A stretch of 64,000 nucleotides of DNA from Girardinichthys multiradiatus (GCF_021462225.1 NC_061812.1:45861363-45925362); one strand, 5' to 3'. Counted from the first letter of the stretch, positions 32,944 through 43,784 are shown. The notes: a model not told the origin generated them from the sequence alone. Numbers and translations: made by a program.

Positions 32944-34296
32944 GTGCGCTCACTTCCCAACAAAATTGAGGAACTACAACTGCTGTTGGGGAAAAACAGG
33001 GACTTTTATTCATCGGCAGTTTTGTGCTTCACGGAGACGTGGCTGTGTGGATTAATACCGGACTCTGCGCTGCAGCTGGCAGGATTCCAGCTCTACAGAG
33101 CGGACAGAGACACGGAACTCTCCGGCAAAGCGAAAGGTGGAGGAATCTGTTTTTACCTCAACAGTGGTTGGTGCAACGACGTGACAGTGATTCAGCAGCA
33201 CTGTTCTCCAGACCTGGAATCCTTCATCATAAACTGTAAGCCTTTCTATTCCCCCCGTGAGTTCGCTTCGTTCATCCTGGTCGGTGTTTACATCCCGCCG
33301 CAAGCTAGCGTGCAGGTCGCACAGCGCATGCTCGCCGACCAGATACTGAGTGTGGAGCGGACCAACCCGGACTCCTTAGTAATCGTCGCTGGTGACTTTA
33401 ACAAAGGTAATCTCACCCACGAACTCCCCAAATATAGACAGTTTATAAAATGTCCGACCAGAGAGGACAACATTCTGGATCACTGTTACACCACCATCAG
33501 AGACGCTTATCAAGCCATCCCACGTGCTGCACTGGGCCAATCCGACCACATCATGGTCCACCTGATTCCTGCATACAGGCAGAAACTAAAGCTCTGCAAA
33601 CCTGTTGTGAGGACGACAAGGACGTGGAGCAGTGAGGCTGTGGAGAATCTCCAGGCGTGTTTAGGCTGTACAGACTGGGATGTGTTCACGACTACTACCA
33701 ACAGTCTGGACGAGTACACAGAGGCTGTGACTTCCAACATCAGCTTCTGTGAGGACAGCTGTGTACCATCATGCACCAGGGTGAATTACAACAACGACAA
33801 ACCCTGGTTCACAGCTAAACTCAGAAGGTTAAGACTGGATAAGGAAAAGGCCTTCAGGAGTGGGGACAAGGACATATACAGAGAGGCAAAGTACAAGTTT
33901 GGCAAGGCATTGAAAGAGGCCAAACGACTGTACTCTGAGAAGCTCCAAAACCAGTTCTCAGCCAACGACTCTGCGTCTGTCTGGAAAGGGCTCACGCAAA
34001 TCACCAACTACAAGCCGAAAGCCCCCCACTCCATCAACGACCGACGCCTCGCCAACAACCTGAACGAGTTCTACTGCCGCTTTGAAAGACAAAGGGACAG
34101 TCCTGCAACCATCCCCCACGACGCCCCCCCAACAGCTGCAGCCACAATCCACCACCCCCACCTCCCCAACCTCAAGAGGGACCTTGGCACCTCCAACTCC
34201 CACCCTGAAGTTCCCCCCCACCAGCCCCCTACCCACGCCGAGGACGGCTCTTTCCATCCAGGAGAGGGATGTCAACAAACTCTTCAGGAGACATAA
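32944..34296 (+). CDS. LINE copy B endonuclease and linker
   Basis: 450 codons with the complete apurinic-type endonuclease ([42 protein letters not shown]). It leaves the true register after about residue 395, where the C-run at 34124-34130 has seven Cs against six in copy A; the remaining 50 residues are out of frame. The reverse transcriptase continues in the next frame. Confidence 0.9.
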   Translation: MRSLPNKIEELQLLLGKNRDFYSSAVLCFTETWLCGLIPDSALQLAGFQLYRADRDTELSGKAKGGGICFYLNSGWCNDVTVIQQHCSPDLESFIINCKPFYSPREFASFILVGVYIPPQASVQVAQRMLADQILSVERTNPDSLVIVAGDFNKGNLTHELPKYRQFIKCPTREDNILDHCYTTIRDAYQAIPRAALGQSDHIMVHLIPAYRQKLKLCKPVVRTTRTWSSEAVENLQACLGCTDWDVFTTTTNSLDEYTEAVTSNISFCEDSCVPSCTRVNYNNDKPWFTAKLRRLRLDKEKAFRSGDKDIYREAKYKFGKALKEAKRLYSEKLQNQFSANDSASVWKGLTQITNYKPKAPHSINDRRLANNLNEFYCRFERQRDSPATIPHDAPPTAAATIHHPHLPNLKRDLGTSNSHPEVPPHQPPTHAEDGSFHPGEGCQQTLQET

Positions 34297-35638
34297 CCCC
34301 CGGAAAGCTACTGGACCGGATTCTATCTCACCAGCCAGCCTGAAGCACTGCGCTGATCAGCTGTCTCCAGTCTTCACAGACATTTTTAACACCTCACTGG
34401 AGACATGTCATGTTCCAGCCTGCTTCAAGTCCTCCACCATCGTCCCTGTTCCCAAGAAGCCAAGGACCACAGGGCTTAATGACTTCAGACCCGTCGCCCT
34501 GACCTCTGTGGTGATGAAGTCCTTTGAGCGCCTTGTGCTCTCACACCTAAAAGACATCACCGACCCCCTCCTGGACCCCCTGCAGTTTGCCTACAGAGCC
34601 AACAGGTCTGTAGATGATGCAGTCAACCTAGCCCTTCACTTCATCCTCCGGCACCTGGACTCCACAGGAACCTATGCCAGGATCCTGTTTGTGGATTTCA
34701 GCTCTGCCTTCAACACCATCATCCCAGTTCTGCTCCAGGAGAAGCTCTCCCAGCTGAGTGTGCCCGACTCCACCTGCAGGTGGATCACTGACTTCCTGTC
34801 TGACAGGAAGCAGCGCGTGAGGCTGGGGAAGCACGTCTCTGACTCCCTGACCATCAGCACCGGTTCCCCCCAAGGCTGTGTTCTCTCTCCTCTGCTCTTC
34901 TCCCTGTACACCAACAGCTGCACCTCCAGTCTCCAGTCTGTCAAGCTTCTGAAATTTGCGGACGACACCACCCTGATCGGACTCATCTCTGATGGTGACG
35001 AGTCTGCGTACAGATGGGAGGTGGACCATCTGTTGGACTGGTGCAGCCAGAACAACCTTGAGCTCAATGCTCTAAAGACAGTGGAGATGGTTGTGGACTT
35101 TAGGCAGAACCCAGCCCCACCTGCCCCCATCACCCTCTGTGACTCCACAATTGACACTGTGGAATCTTTCCGCTTCCTGGGAACCATCATCTCCCAGGAT
35201 CTCAAGTGGGAGCCAAACATCAGCTCCCTCATCAAGAAAGCCCAGCAGAGGATGTTCTTCCTGCGGCAGCTGAAGAAATTCAACCTGCCAAAGACTATGA
35301 TGGTGCACTTCTACACAGCCATCATTGAGTCCATCCTCACCTCCTCCATCACCATCTGGTACGCCGCTGCTACAGCCAATGATAAGGGCAGGCTGCAGCG
35401 TGTCATTCGGTCTGCTGAGAAGGTGATTGGCTGCAGTCTACTGTCGCTCCAGGAACTGTACACCTCCAGGACCCTGAAGCGGGCAGGGAAGATTCTGGCT
35501 GATCCCTCCCTCCCCGGTCACAGACTCTTTGAGACTCTCCCCTCTGGCAGGAGGCTGCGGTCCATCCGGACCAAAACCTCACGCCACAAGAACAGTTTTT
35601 TCCCATCTGACACCAACAAAGCCCGGAAACCACCCTGA
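34082..35638 (+). CDS. LINE copy B reverse transcriptase (frameshifted)
   Basis: 518 codons in the frame that continues copy A's protein after the C-run. It carries [50 protein letters not shown] and [10 protein letters not shown], all intact. A deletion of a few residues near the C-terminus (SFFPSDTNKARK against [15 protein letters not shown]). Disabled by the frameshift but otherwise little decayed. Confidence 0.9.
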   Translation: MKDKGTVLQPSPTTPPQQLQPQSTTPTSPTSRGTLAPPTPTLKFPPTSPLPTPRTALSIQERDVNKLFRRHNPRKATGPDSISPASLKHCADQLSPVFTDIFNTSLETCHVPACFKSSTIVPVPKKPRTTGLNDFRPVALTSVVMKSFERLVLSHLKDITDPLLDPLQFAYRANRSVDDAVNLALHFILRHLDSTGTYARILFVDFSSAFNTIIPVLLQEKLSQLSVPDSTCRWITDFLSDRKQRVRLGKHVSDSLTISTGSPQGCVLSPLLFSLYTNSCTSSLQSVKLLKFADDTTLIGLISDGDESAYRWEVDHLLDWCSQNNLELNALKTVEMVVDFRQNPAPPAPITLCDSTIDTVESFRFLGTIISQDLKWEPNISSLIKKAQQRMFFLRQLKKFNLPKTMMVHFYTAIIESILTSSITIWYAAATANDKGRLQRVIRSAEKVIGCSLLSLQELYTSRTLKRAGKILADPSLPGHRLFETLPSGRRLRSIRTKTSRHKNSFFPSDTNKARKPP

Positions 35639-35973
35639 CACTCTCCCTTTCCCCCACACCCCCCCCCCTTTTTTTTTTGCTGACAGGACACCTGTAACCT
35701 GTAACTCTATGCGTTACATTAAAGCTTGGACTCCTGCTTTACTTGCACTGCCATACTTGCACAATGATCACCTGCACTGTTGTATTGCTCTTGCATCTTA
35801 TACTGCTCTACTTTTACTCTCACTCACTTAAAACTGTGCACATATATTTATATTATATTGTAGATATGTTTATACTGTTTAATTTGTATTGTATTGCACC
35901 GACTACGCCAAAACAAATTCCTTGTATGTCCAAAAACGTACTTGGCAATAAAGCTTTTCTGATTCTGATTCTT

Positions 35974-36835
35974 CTCCAAGCAGCATCTTCTATGTGTATC
36001 AGCTGTGGAAACCCTGAATTCAAAATCTCTGCCTCTACACCTCTCCGCCTGACCCGCCCCATGTCACTCTGTTCTACGATCGTTGTCACACTGAATGGTA
36101 CCAGGATTTGTTTAATGAAACAGTAGAAGGTAGGACATGGTTTATTTCATCCAAAAATATGTATGTGGCTCCTGAGGGTGTGGCTGCAACAGTTGATTTT
36201 AACACCTGACCAAGCAGAATGTCAGATGAAGCTGTTCCTCATGTTTCTCTTTCTTTGCATCCTGAGCATCAAGCTAAGGAATTGGGAGGAGTGGTAAAGC
36301 GCTCTCTGGCAGCTGGGGACTGGCAGGACACCTCAGTCACCAACTTAAGTTTCTTTTCAGGTTGCATCTCCCTTGCTGATTTGGGTTCCACAGTATCCGC
36401 CCAAAAAATAAGCTCAGGAAGGTGTCAGAGAAACCATTGAAGGCCTGAAGGCAGCAGGTGTGTTAGACACCTCAGCCTCAGCATGGAACACGCCCATCCT
36501 TCCTGTAGAGAAATAAGGTACTGGAAAATACCGCATGGCACATGATTTAAGAGCAATAAATTCAGTTCTGGTGACTCCTACTGTTCCTGTCCCAAATCCC
36601 TATGTTGTTCTCTCCAACCTTGAACTTTCACCTCAGTGGTACACATGTATTGATCTAGCTAATGCTTTTTCTGCAGAACGTACGCTCCCAGACTACACCA
36701 CACCATTTTATTTGGATGTTTATGTAACAAAACTGGCAGTAAATGGAGTTTTGTTTCAGAAAAAAGGGGGAGAGAGGAGAGTGCTGATGTACATTTCAGT
36801 AATGATGGATAACATGGAAAAACACCACCCATAAT
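35974..36835 (+). pseudogene. ERV pol remnant: pre-RT segment and reverse transcriptase
   Basis: Resumes after the LINE with broken text ending in VAPEGVAATVDFN, then the N-terminal reverse transcriptase LKAAGVLDTSASAWNTPILP followed by a TAA, then YRMAHDLRAINSVL, TPTVPVPNPYVVLSNLE and YTCIDLANAF (the first catalytic Asp). Immediately after, the text jumps to the RNase H connection domain (YVTKLAVNGVLFQKKGGERR), so most of the palm, including the YxDD box, is deleted. Confidence 0.8.
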
Positions 36836-37640
36836 ATACACAACATGCAGTAGGGTTGGCAAAATTAATTCAAAAAACAGTTCACTTAGTGATGGGACAC
36901 CCTTTGAATGTTTTAACAACTCACAGTGTGGTGGCATATGTGAACTCTCAAAGTTTCACCATGACAGCTCTGAGACAACACAGGCTCAGCAAAACCTTGG
37001 AGGCACAAACATCACATACACACATGGCAGATAGAATAACTACCGGTACACCACATGTCTGCGCAGAAAAAGTGGAGTTTAATGAAAAAATCAGACCAGA
37101 TCTACAAAGTACATCCCTAACAGACGCCCAAAACCTGTACACAGACGGGTGCTGCTTCAGACATGACACAGAAAGACTTAAGGCAGCATACGCGGTTGTG
37201 GAAGACACAGGGACAGATTTTGTCACAGTACAGGCTGAGGTCAGGATTCAGAACTGCAGGACAGAAACCCATTAAACATGAACAGGAAATGAGAAATTTG
37301 GCTGAAGCTTTGTTGCTCCCTCAAGAAGTAGCCGTCATTAAATGCAGAGGACATGACAGCAGTAACACCAGAGTAGCACAAGGTAATCAGGCCGCTGACC
37401 GGGCATCTAAAGAGTGTGCAGGATATCAGCCCAGGCACATAATGCTGGGTTCAGAAGCAGGGTGGACACCAGAACCCACCCTGGAAGAAGTAATGAAATT
37501 ACAAAAGGGGCCTCTCCTGAGGGAAAATCAGTTTGGAAGGCACGAGGGGGCTCAGAGGATCAGAATGGTCTCTGGAGAAGCCCAGATGGACGTCCCATCT
37601 TGCCACCAGGTCTTACCAAAGTAGCTCTAGAAGAAGCACA
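36836..37640 (+). pseudogene. ERV RNase H remnant
   Basis: Text VGLAKLIQKTVHLVMGHPL, VVAYVNSQSFTMTALRQHR, LYTDGCCFRHD (first catalytic Asp of RNase H) and, in another frame, KCRGHDSSNTRVAQGNQAAD. A frameshift and TAA lie near 37275. A GCHREKC-type zinc-binding start of integrase is only faintly visible. Confidence 0.75.
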
Positions 37641-39055
37641 CGACATGTGGGGACAATGCAAATGTTGAAAAATCTTGAACACTGGTGGCATCCTTTTTTG
37701 AAACCAATGGCAGTGCATTGGATTAATTAATGTGAGATGTGCAGGCAGTTCAATGCCAGACCAACCTTGAAGCCAGCACCTGGAAAGTTCCCAGTAGACC
37801 CAATAGCAGGAAAAGAGGTTATCATTGATTATACAGACATGACCGAGAGAGTAAATGGGTTCAGATATCTGTTGGTGTGTGTGGATGCATTTACTGGATG
37901 GCCGGAGGCATGGCCTACAAAAAAGGAAGACAGCAAATCTGGGGTGAAGTGTTTGATAAATCATTATATCCCTAGACACGGTTTCCCAGCTAAAATAAGG
38001 TCTCACAACGGAACACATTTTAAAAATGAGGAACTCCAGGAAGTGGAAACATTTCTGGGACTGAAACACTCATTTGGCACTGTGTACCATCCACAGTCAC
38101 AGGGTGTTAAGGGTTTGAAAACCTTTGTATTGTTTATCACTCATGTCAGCTCTAAGTGCTTTTCCCTTCTTACATGCCACAGGAAGGGAGATGGAGACAA
38201 GAGTGAGTTATGCTTTTATCAGTAACATCTAGCGACTGGTACGAGTCCACACTCCCTCTCTCTCTCTGCTTGGGATCGGGACGCGTGGGCCCTGGCCTTT
38301 CTGACCCCACACACACACACCCTGAATGTTTGTTGAGCTGTGTGTGAGCTAGCATGTGTAGATGGAAAGGGAGGGGTGCTAATACTTTGTGATCTGTACT
38401 GCAGAGCTACCCTTGCCGCAAGTAAAAACTGACTCTGTGTCGTTCTTGCCTCTGAGTTGACTAATTAATACCTAACACAGGGGAAGGTTGAAAGAATGAA
38501 TCAAACCCTTACAACCAAAATTGGCTAAGATCTGTGCACAGTCCAAAATGAATTGGGTTACCCCCTTACCATTAGCTCTGATGTCTGTACGGAGTTCTGT
38601 AAATCAGAAACATGGTTTGACCCCACACGAGCTGCAAACAGGGAGGCCATTCCCAGGTCCACAAACAAGGTTGCCGTTTCTCACTGAGTGTGAACAATAA
38701 ATGTCTCATCGTGATTATTACAGATCTCTCCACAGTCTTGTTACAGCTTTCTCCAAACAGATCCCAGCAGAACCAGAGACCAGGGTTGGAATTACTACAT
38801 CAGAAGCCGAGTGGGTCCTCCTGAAAGTCATCAAAAGAAAGTGGTCAGAGCCAAGGTGGACCGGTCCATTCCAGGTCACAGAGAGGACAACCCATGCAGT
38901 CAGGCTGAAGGGCAAAGGCGCTACTTGGTATCACTGGAGCCAGTGTGCAGGAGCGCAACCACCTCAACGATCCCTTTCTCAGGTCCAGGAGGATCTGAGC
39001 GAAAACACAGGAGAAGACAATCCCACTTCTCTCACCCAAGAAGGGGCAGAATAAT
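37641..39055 (+). pseudogene. ERV integrase remnant, split by a solo LTR
   Basis: The core begins [15 protein letters not shown] (first catalytic Asp) and [17 protein letters not shown]. The second catalytic position reads RSHNGTHF, with His where Asp is expected. The frame is broken by the solo LTR (38105-38477) just after YHPQSQG, then resumes with VERMNQTL carrying the Glu. The C-terminal DNA-binding part is at 38800-38960 (KRKWSEPRWTGPFQVTERT, ATWYHWSQC). Several stops lie between. Non-functional. Confidence 0.82.
38105..38477 (+). mobile_element. solo LTR of another retroelement
   Basis: 373 bp starting TGTTAAGGGTTTG and ending TACCTAACA, flanked by the 5-bp duplication CAGGG (38100-38104 and 38478-38482). 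TG...CA ends, the duplication and single-LTR length show recombination between two LTRs that removed the internal part. The text GTAAAAACTGACTCTGTGTC near its end resembles an R-U5 region. It lies exactly between two halves of the retroviral integrase. Confidence 0.85.
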
Positions 39056-39200
39056 CCCCGGGTGAGAGAAATTAGCTCTAGGTCAGTCTACACCTGAGAG
39101 CTGAAGATCAGATTTCTCACACCACTGAAGGGGCAGAATAATCCCCAGGTGTGAGAACGCAAGGCTCCAGGTCAGTCTACACCTGGGAGCTGAAGAGAAG
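39041..39200 (+). repeat. 87-bp imperfect tandem duplication before env
   Basis: AAGGGGCAGAATAATCCCC occurs at 39041 and 39128, each followed by GGTCAGTCTACACCTG and AGCTGAAGA text. Roughly 85 percent alike by eye. It lies between integrase and the env remnant. Confidence 0.8.
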
Positions 39201-39226
39201 AAAGAACAGCAGAAGAAAAGGCGGAA

Positions 39227-39538
39227 GTGATTGAGTTTCTCTCTCACTGTGAGTGGTGGAGCTTCCCTCCCATCCCAGAAGAAACCGTTTGGCGAACATT
39301 TTATATTTTATATTACATTTTGATGTTTCTGTATCTTTTTCAGGTTATGATTTCCATTGCAGTATTTGTGGCTATAATGGTGACCTGTGGATGTTGCTGT
39401 GTCCCATGCATTCGTTCTCTGATGGTGCGCCTCATCACCTCTGCAATTGAGCAGAAGGATCCAAAGATAACGATGCCACTGTTGCAAATTGACTATAACC
39501 AGGATGAGGACTCAGAGTGTGAATTCATGGACGCATAA
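39227..39538 (+). pseudogene. ERV env remnant, transmembrane C-terminus only
   Basis: 103 codons, open. A hydrophobic membrane-spanning run sits at about residues 26-55 and is followed by a Cys cluster (CGCCCVPC) and an acidic cytoplasmic tail ending at TAA. This matches the end of a retroviral transmembrane subunit. The surface subunit, cleavage site, fusion peptide and ectodomain are absent; only about 170 bases separate it from integrase. The ATG is probably internal, not the original start. Confidence 0.7.
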
Positions 39539-39657
39539 TATGATGCATGCATGTTTTTAATTATTTTTTCTTTTACAGGTGGTACAGTAATATTTTTACT
39601 TATTTCTACTTATTTTTAGAAGGACATTTTAGATTGTGAACTCTTTTATGAGAGTTC

Positions 39658-39668
39658 AAAAGGGGAAT
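39658..39668 (+). promoter_or_regulatory. ERV polypurine tract
   Basis: AAAAGGGGAAT immediately before the TGTAGAATA start of the 3' LTR. Confidence 0.85.
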
Positions 39669-39828
39669 TGTAGAATATAAACTATCTATGTGTGTAACTG
39701 GAATGTGTGGAAATAGGGGGGTCAAGCTTAGGGAGTGAAGCATAGAAGGGGCCTAGGGGAGTGAAAACATAGGGAGTGAGAAGCATAGAGAGTGCAAGGT
39801 CATAAATTAGAAGAGGACAGGGAAGGCC
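39669..39828 (+). repeat. ERV 3' LTR, truncated
   Basis: 160 bp nearly identical to the first 160 bp of the 5' LTR (two differences seen: TGTGTGTAAC against TGTGGGTAAC, and GAAGAGG against GAAAAGG). It stops at GGAAGGCC, where a Tc1-like fragment begins. The rest of the LTR, including its polyadenylation region, is lost, and so is the right target duplication. Confidence 0.85.
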
Positions 39829-40216
39829 TGTCAATAAAATGACTAAAACGTTCTTGGTTTCTGAGTGTTCTCTGCATGTGGGTCAAGTCGGCAGTCAGAA
39901 CTATGACACCCACAGAACTGCCGCTCACTGGATATTTTCTCTTTTTCGGACCATTCTCTGTAAACCCTAGAGATGGTATTGTGTGAAAATCCCAGTAGAT
40001 CAGCAGTTTCTGAAATACTGGCACCAACAACCATGCCACGTTCAAAGTGACTTAAATCACCTTTCTGGTCCATTCTGATGCTCGGTTTGAGCTGCAGCAG
40101 ATCATCTTGACCATGTCTACATGCCTAAATGCATTGCGTTGCTGCCATGTGATTGGCTGATTAGAAATTTGTGTTAATGAGCACTTGGACAGGTGTACCT
40201 AATAAAATGGCTGGTG

Positions 40217-40218
<2 letters not shown>
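39829..40218 (-). mobile_element. Tc1-like transposon fragment, 5' end and HTH
   Basis: On the minus strand the terminus is CTCACCAGCCATTTTATTAG followed by GTACACCTGTCC, a well-known fish Tc1-like end. The transposase start follows: MDQKGDLSHFERGMVVGA, ISETADLLGFSHNTISRVYR and EWSEKEKISSERQFCG, the first DNA-binding HTH. It is cut off at about codon 75 with a decayed end. Confidence 0.85.
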
Positions 40219-40255
<37 letters not shown>

Positions 40256-40270
40256 CTATATATATATATG
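40219..40270. repeat. (TG)n(TA)n microsatellite
   Basis: About 17 TG units followed by CTATATATATATATG, adjacent to the Tc1 terminus. A second, shorter (GT)n(AT)n tract is at 40511-40537. Confidence 0.9.
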
Positions 40271-40539
40271 TAACAAATCTGCAAATGAACCGAATGAACA
40301 CACATGGAATTGTATAGTAAACCAAAATTGTGAAATAACTAAACATTTTTATTGTATTGAAAGAACTTCCCAGAGGTGCACTAAGAGGAGACCAAAGGTT
40401 AATATTTTAGTAATCACAGCAAAGGCTGACTACTTTAAGGAAAATAAAAAACATATTTAAAGTTCTTTTCCAACTTTTTGTTTGCTACATAATTCCATAA
40501 TTTGACCGATAGTGTGTGTGTGTGTGTATATATATAGTG

Positions 40540-41538
40540 CAAATGGGTAATATCTGCTAATATATTGTTGTATACTGCAGACAGATACAACCACTTTCAG
40601 TTTGAGTTGTTTTAAATGACTACAAGTTAAAACTGGGGGTCCATCTGACTAGCCATTAGCCTTCGACCTGTGTCTTCACTCTTCTACAAGCTTGCTGTGA
40701 TAAGACTCCTTCCTGCTACCATAGGCAAACTTTTACTGAAAATAACTTCACAGAACCTCATATCAGTAAATCTATAGTATAACTTTAAGAAAGGCAGCTG
40801 TAGTAACAAAATCAGAGATACAGAGAGAGTCAAAATGGAGCCCAAGTTATTATCAGGTTGAAGATAAAGCCCCTGAGTGAGTTTGATTGTTTTGCTGTTC
40901 ATAAAATGCATCTAACATTTAGCTAAAATGTAAGTCTGTCATGTGCAACAAACACCAGACTCTCAGATATATTTTTTCTATTTGCATTCAGACCACAAGC
41001 AACATATAACTATTTTAAAAAAGTACAAACAAAATAAAATAGTGTAGCTGTTGTAAGACTGTTGTAAGCTAATTAGTTTACCAGTCCGAAGTGCCATGGC
41101 TATATAATAGAGACTTCCAGAACTCAAAGAGGTCATTTTGGCCCAACTTGTCTCATCAGCTCTTAAAGGTTCTCCCGTTTCCTTCATTAGCCTCAGACCA
41201 TTGAGGTTTGATTCATCCCATTAAATGATTCTTTCCACCACAGCATTTTTCCCTTTCAGAAATGCTTCTACAACTAAATGTAATATACACAGTACTATTG
41301 CAAAGAGAAGATGAGGGATTTCTTTATCCTTTTCTCCAATTGCAGAATTTATTCAAATGCCCTTTTTGTTCAGGCCCAGACTGAGCTTGGATATTTCCGC
41401 TTTTTATTCATCTTTGACGGATAGTGCACCCAAGAGAGCCGACCAACGCACAGCTGAGAGGAATACAGATTGTTCACTGAGCAATGCGCCTGTGCCCCAA
41501 ACACCCTGTGAAGTTGTTTTGTTACTGAATCCACTGAC
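40540..41538 (-). other. intron, no feature recognised
   Basis: No gene or repeat family recognised. Confidence 0.5.
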
Positions 41539-41643
41539 CTTCTGGCTGTCGGTGTCAGCAAAGGTCAGGCCAAAGTAGTCCTTCTCCAGCAAGTTAAGGT
41601 GCTCACACACCGTGTCCATCAGGGTCTGTCCTTTGGAGTGCTT
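41539..41643 (-). CDS. epb41l1: epb41l1 exon: FERM F1 lobe
   Basis: 105 nt, 35 codons, phase 0/0. The acceptor is CTGCAG|AAGCAC and the donor is CAGAAG|GTCAGT. It encodes the ubiquitin-like F1 core, with the family-wide block [17 protein letters not shown] near its middle. It starts KHSKGQ, the usual continuation of the SEYE..E strand in the preceding exon. It is isolated by about 9 kb of intron upstream and 17.7 kb downstream; the downstream intron carries the endogenous retrovirus. Confidence 0.95.
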
Positions 41644-42040
41644 CTGCAGACAAAAACACACCAGACACAAAAAGGTCAAGAGAAAGGCTTGTCATGGTTC
41701 CTGAGGCTAGCTTTGGTTAGTTTCTGCAACTGAGATAAGTCTTGGTTTTTCTGTAAGTAGATGTTTTCATAAAGCTCCTGTTTTATGATCAGTATTTGCT
41801 TCATGACCTGTTTCTTTTGTTCTTCCAGTTAATTTTGCTTCCTGTTTATATTTCACACCTGGTTTTGTGTCCAAAGCCTGGGTTTCTATATGCAATTCTA
41901 CATTGGCCCTCTGTACTTTGTCTGTGTTTACTGTAAATGTAACCAATGTCCTTCCCCTGTTTGACTTTCAGTTTATTCTTTAAAGTAACAAACTTTCTTT
42001 ATTTTTCAGCTACATAATTAAGGTGAGAACCTACTTGGGG

Positions 42041-42545
42041 ACCTATTTTCTCTCAGAATATGACCAAATAAGATGGCAAAGGTTTTCAGGTTCTTGTGAA
42101 CTGCTCTTCTCACTGTCTTGAGACATGTCACACAGAAAAGGATCCCCAAGCATAATGCTGCCAACCCCATGTTTCACAATGGGGAGGGTATGTTCAAAAC
42201 AATGTGCAGCGTTAGTTTTCCACCACACATTATTTACCAACCCACATCATGTTTGCATGTCAGCCAAAAAGTTATAAGCAGAGCACCTTCTTCCACCTGT
42301 TTGCTCCTTGTCCTACATGTCTCCCTCCTACATGTTTTGTAACAAACTGCAAACAAGGTCTCTTGACTGCTTCTCTGATGTATGCTTTATTTCCCAGCTG
42401 TCAGTTTAGGTGGGCAGCCATGTTTCTGAGGCCTTTCCAGAACCGTTCTAATTATACTGAGATTACACTATTTAGGTATAGCAGACAAAAGCGGTATGAA
42501 TACAAATTCCCATCACACATTTCAGAATTGTAGTTGTGAAAAAGT
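42041..42545 (-). mobile_element. Tc1-like relic, middle and right part
   Basis: The text CCCCAAGCATAATGCTGCCA, CCATGTTTCACAATGGGGAG, AAGTTATAAGCAGAGCACCT and CTGTCAGTTTAGGTGGGCAG matches the reverse strand of a Tc1-like transposase gene of the CAGTGC-ended family. No open frame of useful length. Ends not found. Confidence 0.6.
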
Positions 42546-42789
42546 GCGATTTTTCTTGGTTAAAGGGTTAATCCATACAAATTCATATAAAATAAGTAAT
42601 TACAAAACAATCCTTTAATTTTCAAGAAAACATTTAAGTAATATTATTGAAGGACTCTTAGTAAACTTTAATCAAGTCAACTGTGAATACATTTTTCTTT
42701 GCATTACAACAAATGTATTTGCTATCAAATTTAACCAGACCCCATCTTTAAAGTTCTCTCTGGTTTTTTTGCAATTACCCTCTTCTTTA

Positions 42790-43780
42790 ATGATTTATGG
42801 CATTCTTAGAGTTTAGGAGTTTATTCCAGATTAGTAGAGCATAAGAACTAAAAGCTGCTTCGCCATGTTTGGTTCTGGGTATGCAGAGTAGATTTGAGCC
42901 AGACAACCTGAGAGGTCTGGGTGGTCAATACACTGACAACAGGTCTGTAATGTATTTTGGTGCTAAGCCATTCAGTGATTTGTAGACTAACAGAAGTATT
43001 TTCAAGTCTATTCTCTGAGCTACAGGGAGCCAGTGTAGGGACTTTAGAACTAGGGTGATGTGCTCCACTTTCTTAGTTCTAGTGAGGACATGGACAGCAG
43101 CGTTCTGGATCAACTGCAGCTGTCTGATCGACTTTTTAGGCAGACCTATGAAGACACCGTTGCAGTAATCAATTCTACTAAAGATGAACACATGGATTAG
43201 TTTTTCAAGGTCCCGCTGAGATATTAGTCCTTTAATCCTGGAGATGTTCTTTAGGTGATAGAAGGCCGACCTTGTTACTGTCTTTATGTGCCTCTGAAGG
43301 TTAAGGTCTGAGTGCAATCACTACACCCAGATTTCGAGCCTGATTGGTGGTTTCTAGCTGTATTAACTGAAGCTTGTGCTAACTTTTAAACGCTCTTCCT
43401 TTGATCCGAAAAAACTTCAGTTTTGTTTTGATACAGCTGAAGAAAAGTTTAGCACATCCATGTATTAATTTCTTCTAAGCATTTACCCAGCGCTTGAATG
43501 GATTCATGGTTACTTGGTGACATCGTAATGTATAGCTGTGTGTCGTCTGCATAGTTATGATAACTTATGTTGTTGTTTATTATTATCTGAGTTAGGGGGA
43601 GCATGTAAATATTGAAGGATGGACCCTTGGGGAACGCCACATGTGATTTTTGTGGTCTCTGATGTAAAGTTACCTGCTGACACAAAAAAGTCCCTGTCCT
43701 TCAAGTAAGATTTAAACCAATCAAGTGCTGTTCCAGAAAGGCCACCCAGTTTTCCAGGTGCTCTAATAAAATGGAGTGAT
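42790..43780 (-). mobile_element. LINE fragment, reverse transcriptase C-terminus
   Basis: On the minus strand the catalytic box [12 protein letters not shown] (43449-43685 frame) is followed, after a frame break near 43320, by LNLQRHIKTVTRSAFYHLKN, FIFSRIDYCNGVFIGLPKKS, QLIQNAAVHVLTRTKK and LKSLHWLPVAQRIDLKIL, the canonical end of an L2-like fish LINE. 5'-truncated, as usual for LINEs. It is a different family from copies A and B. Confidence 0.88.
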
Positions 43781-43784
43781 CATC

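Larger units (their letters stand above)
32628..35973 (+). mobile_element. LINE (Jockey/L2/CR1-type), copy B
   Basis: Nearly full length, plus strand, starting CAAGATGGCGCCG and ending AATAAAGCTTTTCTGATTCTG. Nearly identical to copy A over 3.3 kb, in inverted orientation about 27 kb away. It has inserted between the protease and reverse transcriptase coding parts of the retrovirus. No clear target duplication was found. Main differences from copy A: a 6-bp shorter segment before the TGA, an extra C in a C-run near 34125 and a small deletion near the C-terminus. Confidence 0.92.
28451..39828 (+). mobile_element. endogenous retrovirus, class I (gamma/epsilon-like), defective
   Basis: An 11.4-kb old retroviral copy, antisense to epb41l1. 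Order: 5' LTR, proline-tRNA-type primer site, long leader, broken gag with a partial zinc knuckle, protease, a pol interrupted by a LINE (32628-35973), RNase H, integrase interrupted by a solo LTR (38105-38477), a remnant of env transmembrane subunit, purine tract and a truncated 3' LTR. Many stops, frameshifts and a large deletion in reverse transcriptase make it non-functional. The reverse transcriptase text (HDLRAINSVL followed by TPTVPVPNPY) and primer type suggest a class I relative. It cannot produce virus. Confidence 0.9.
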
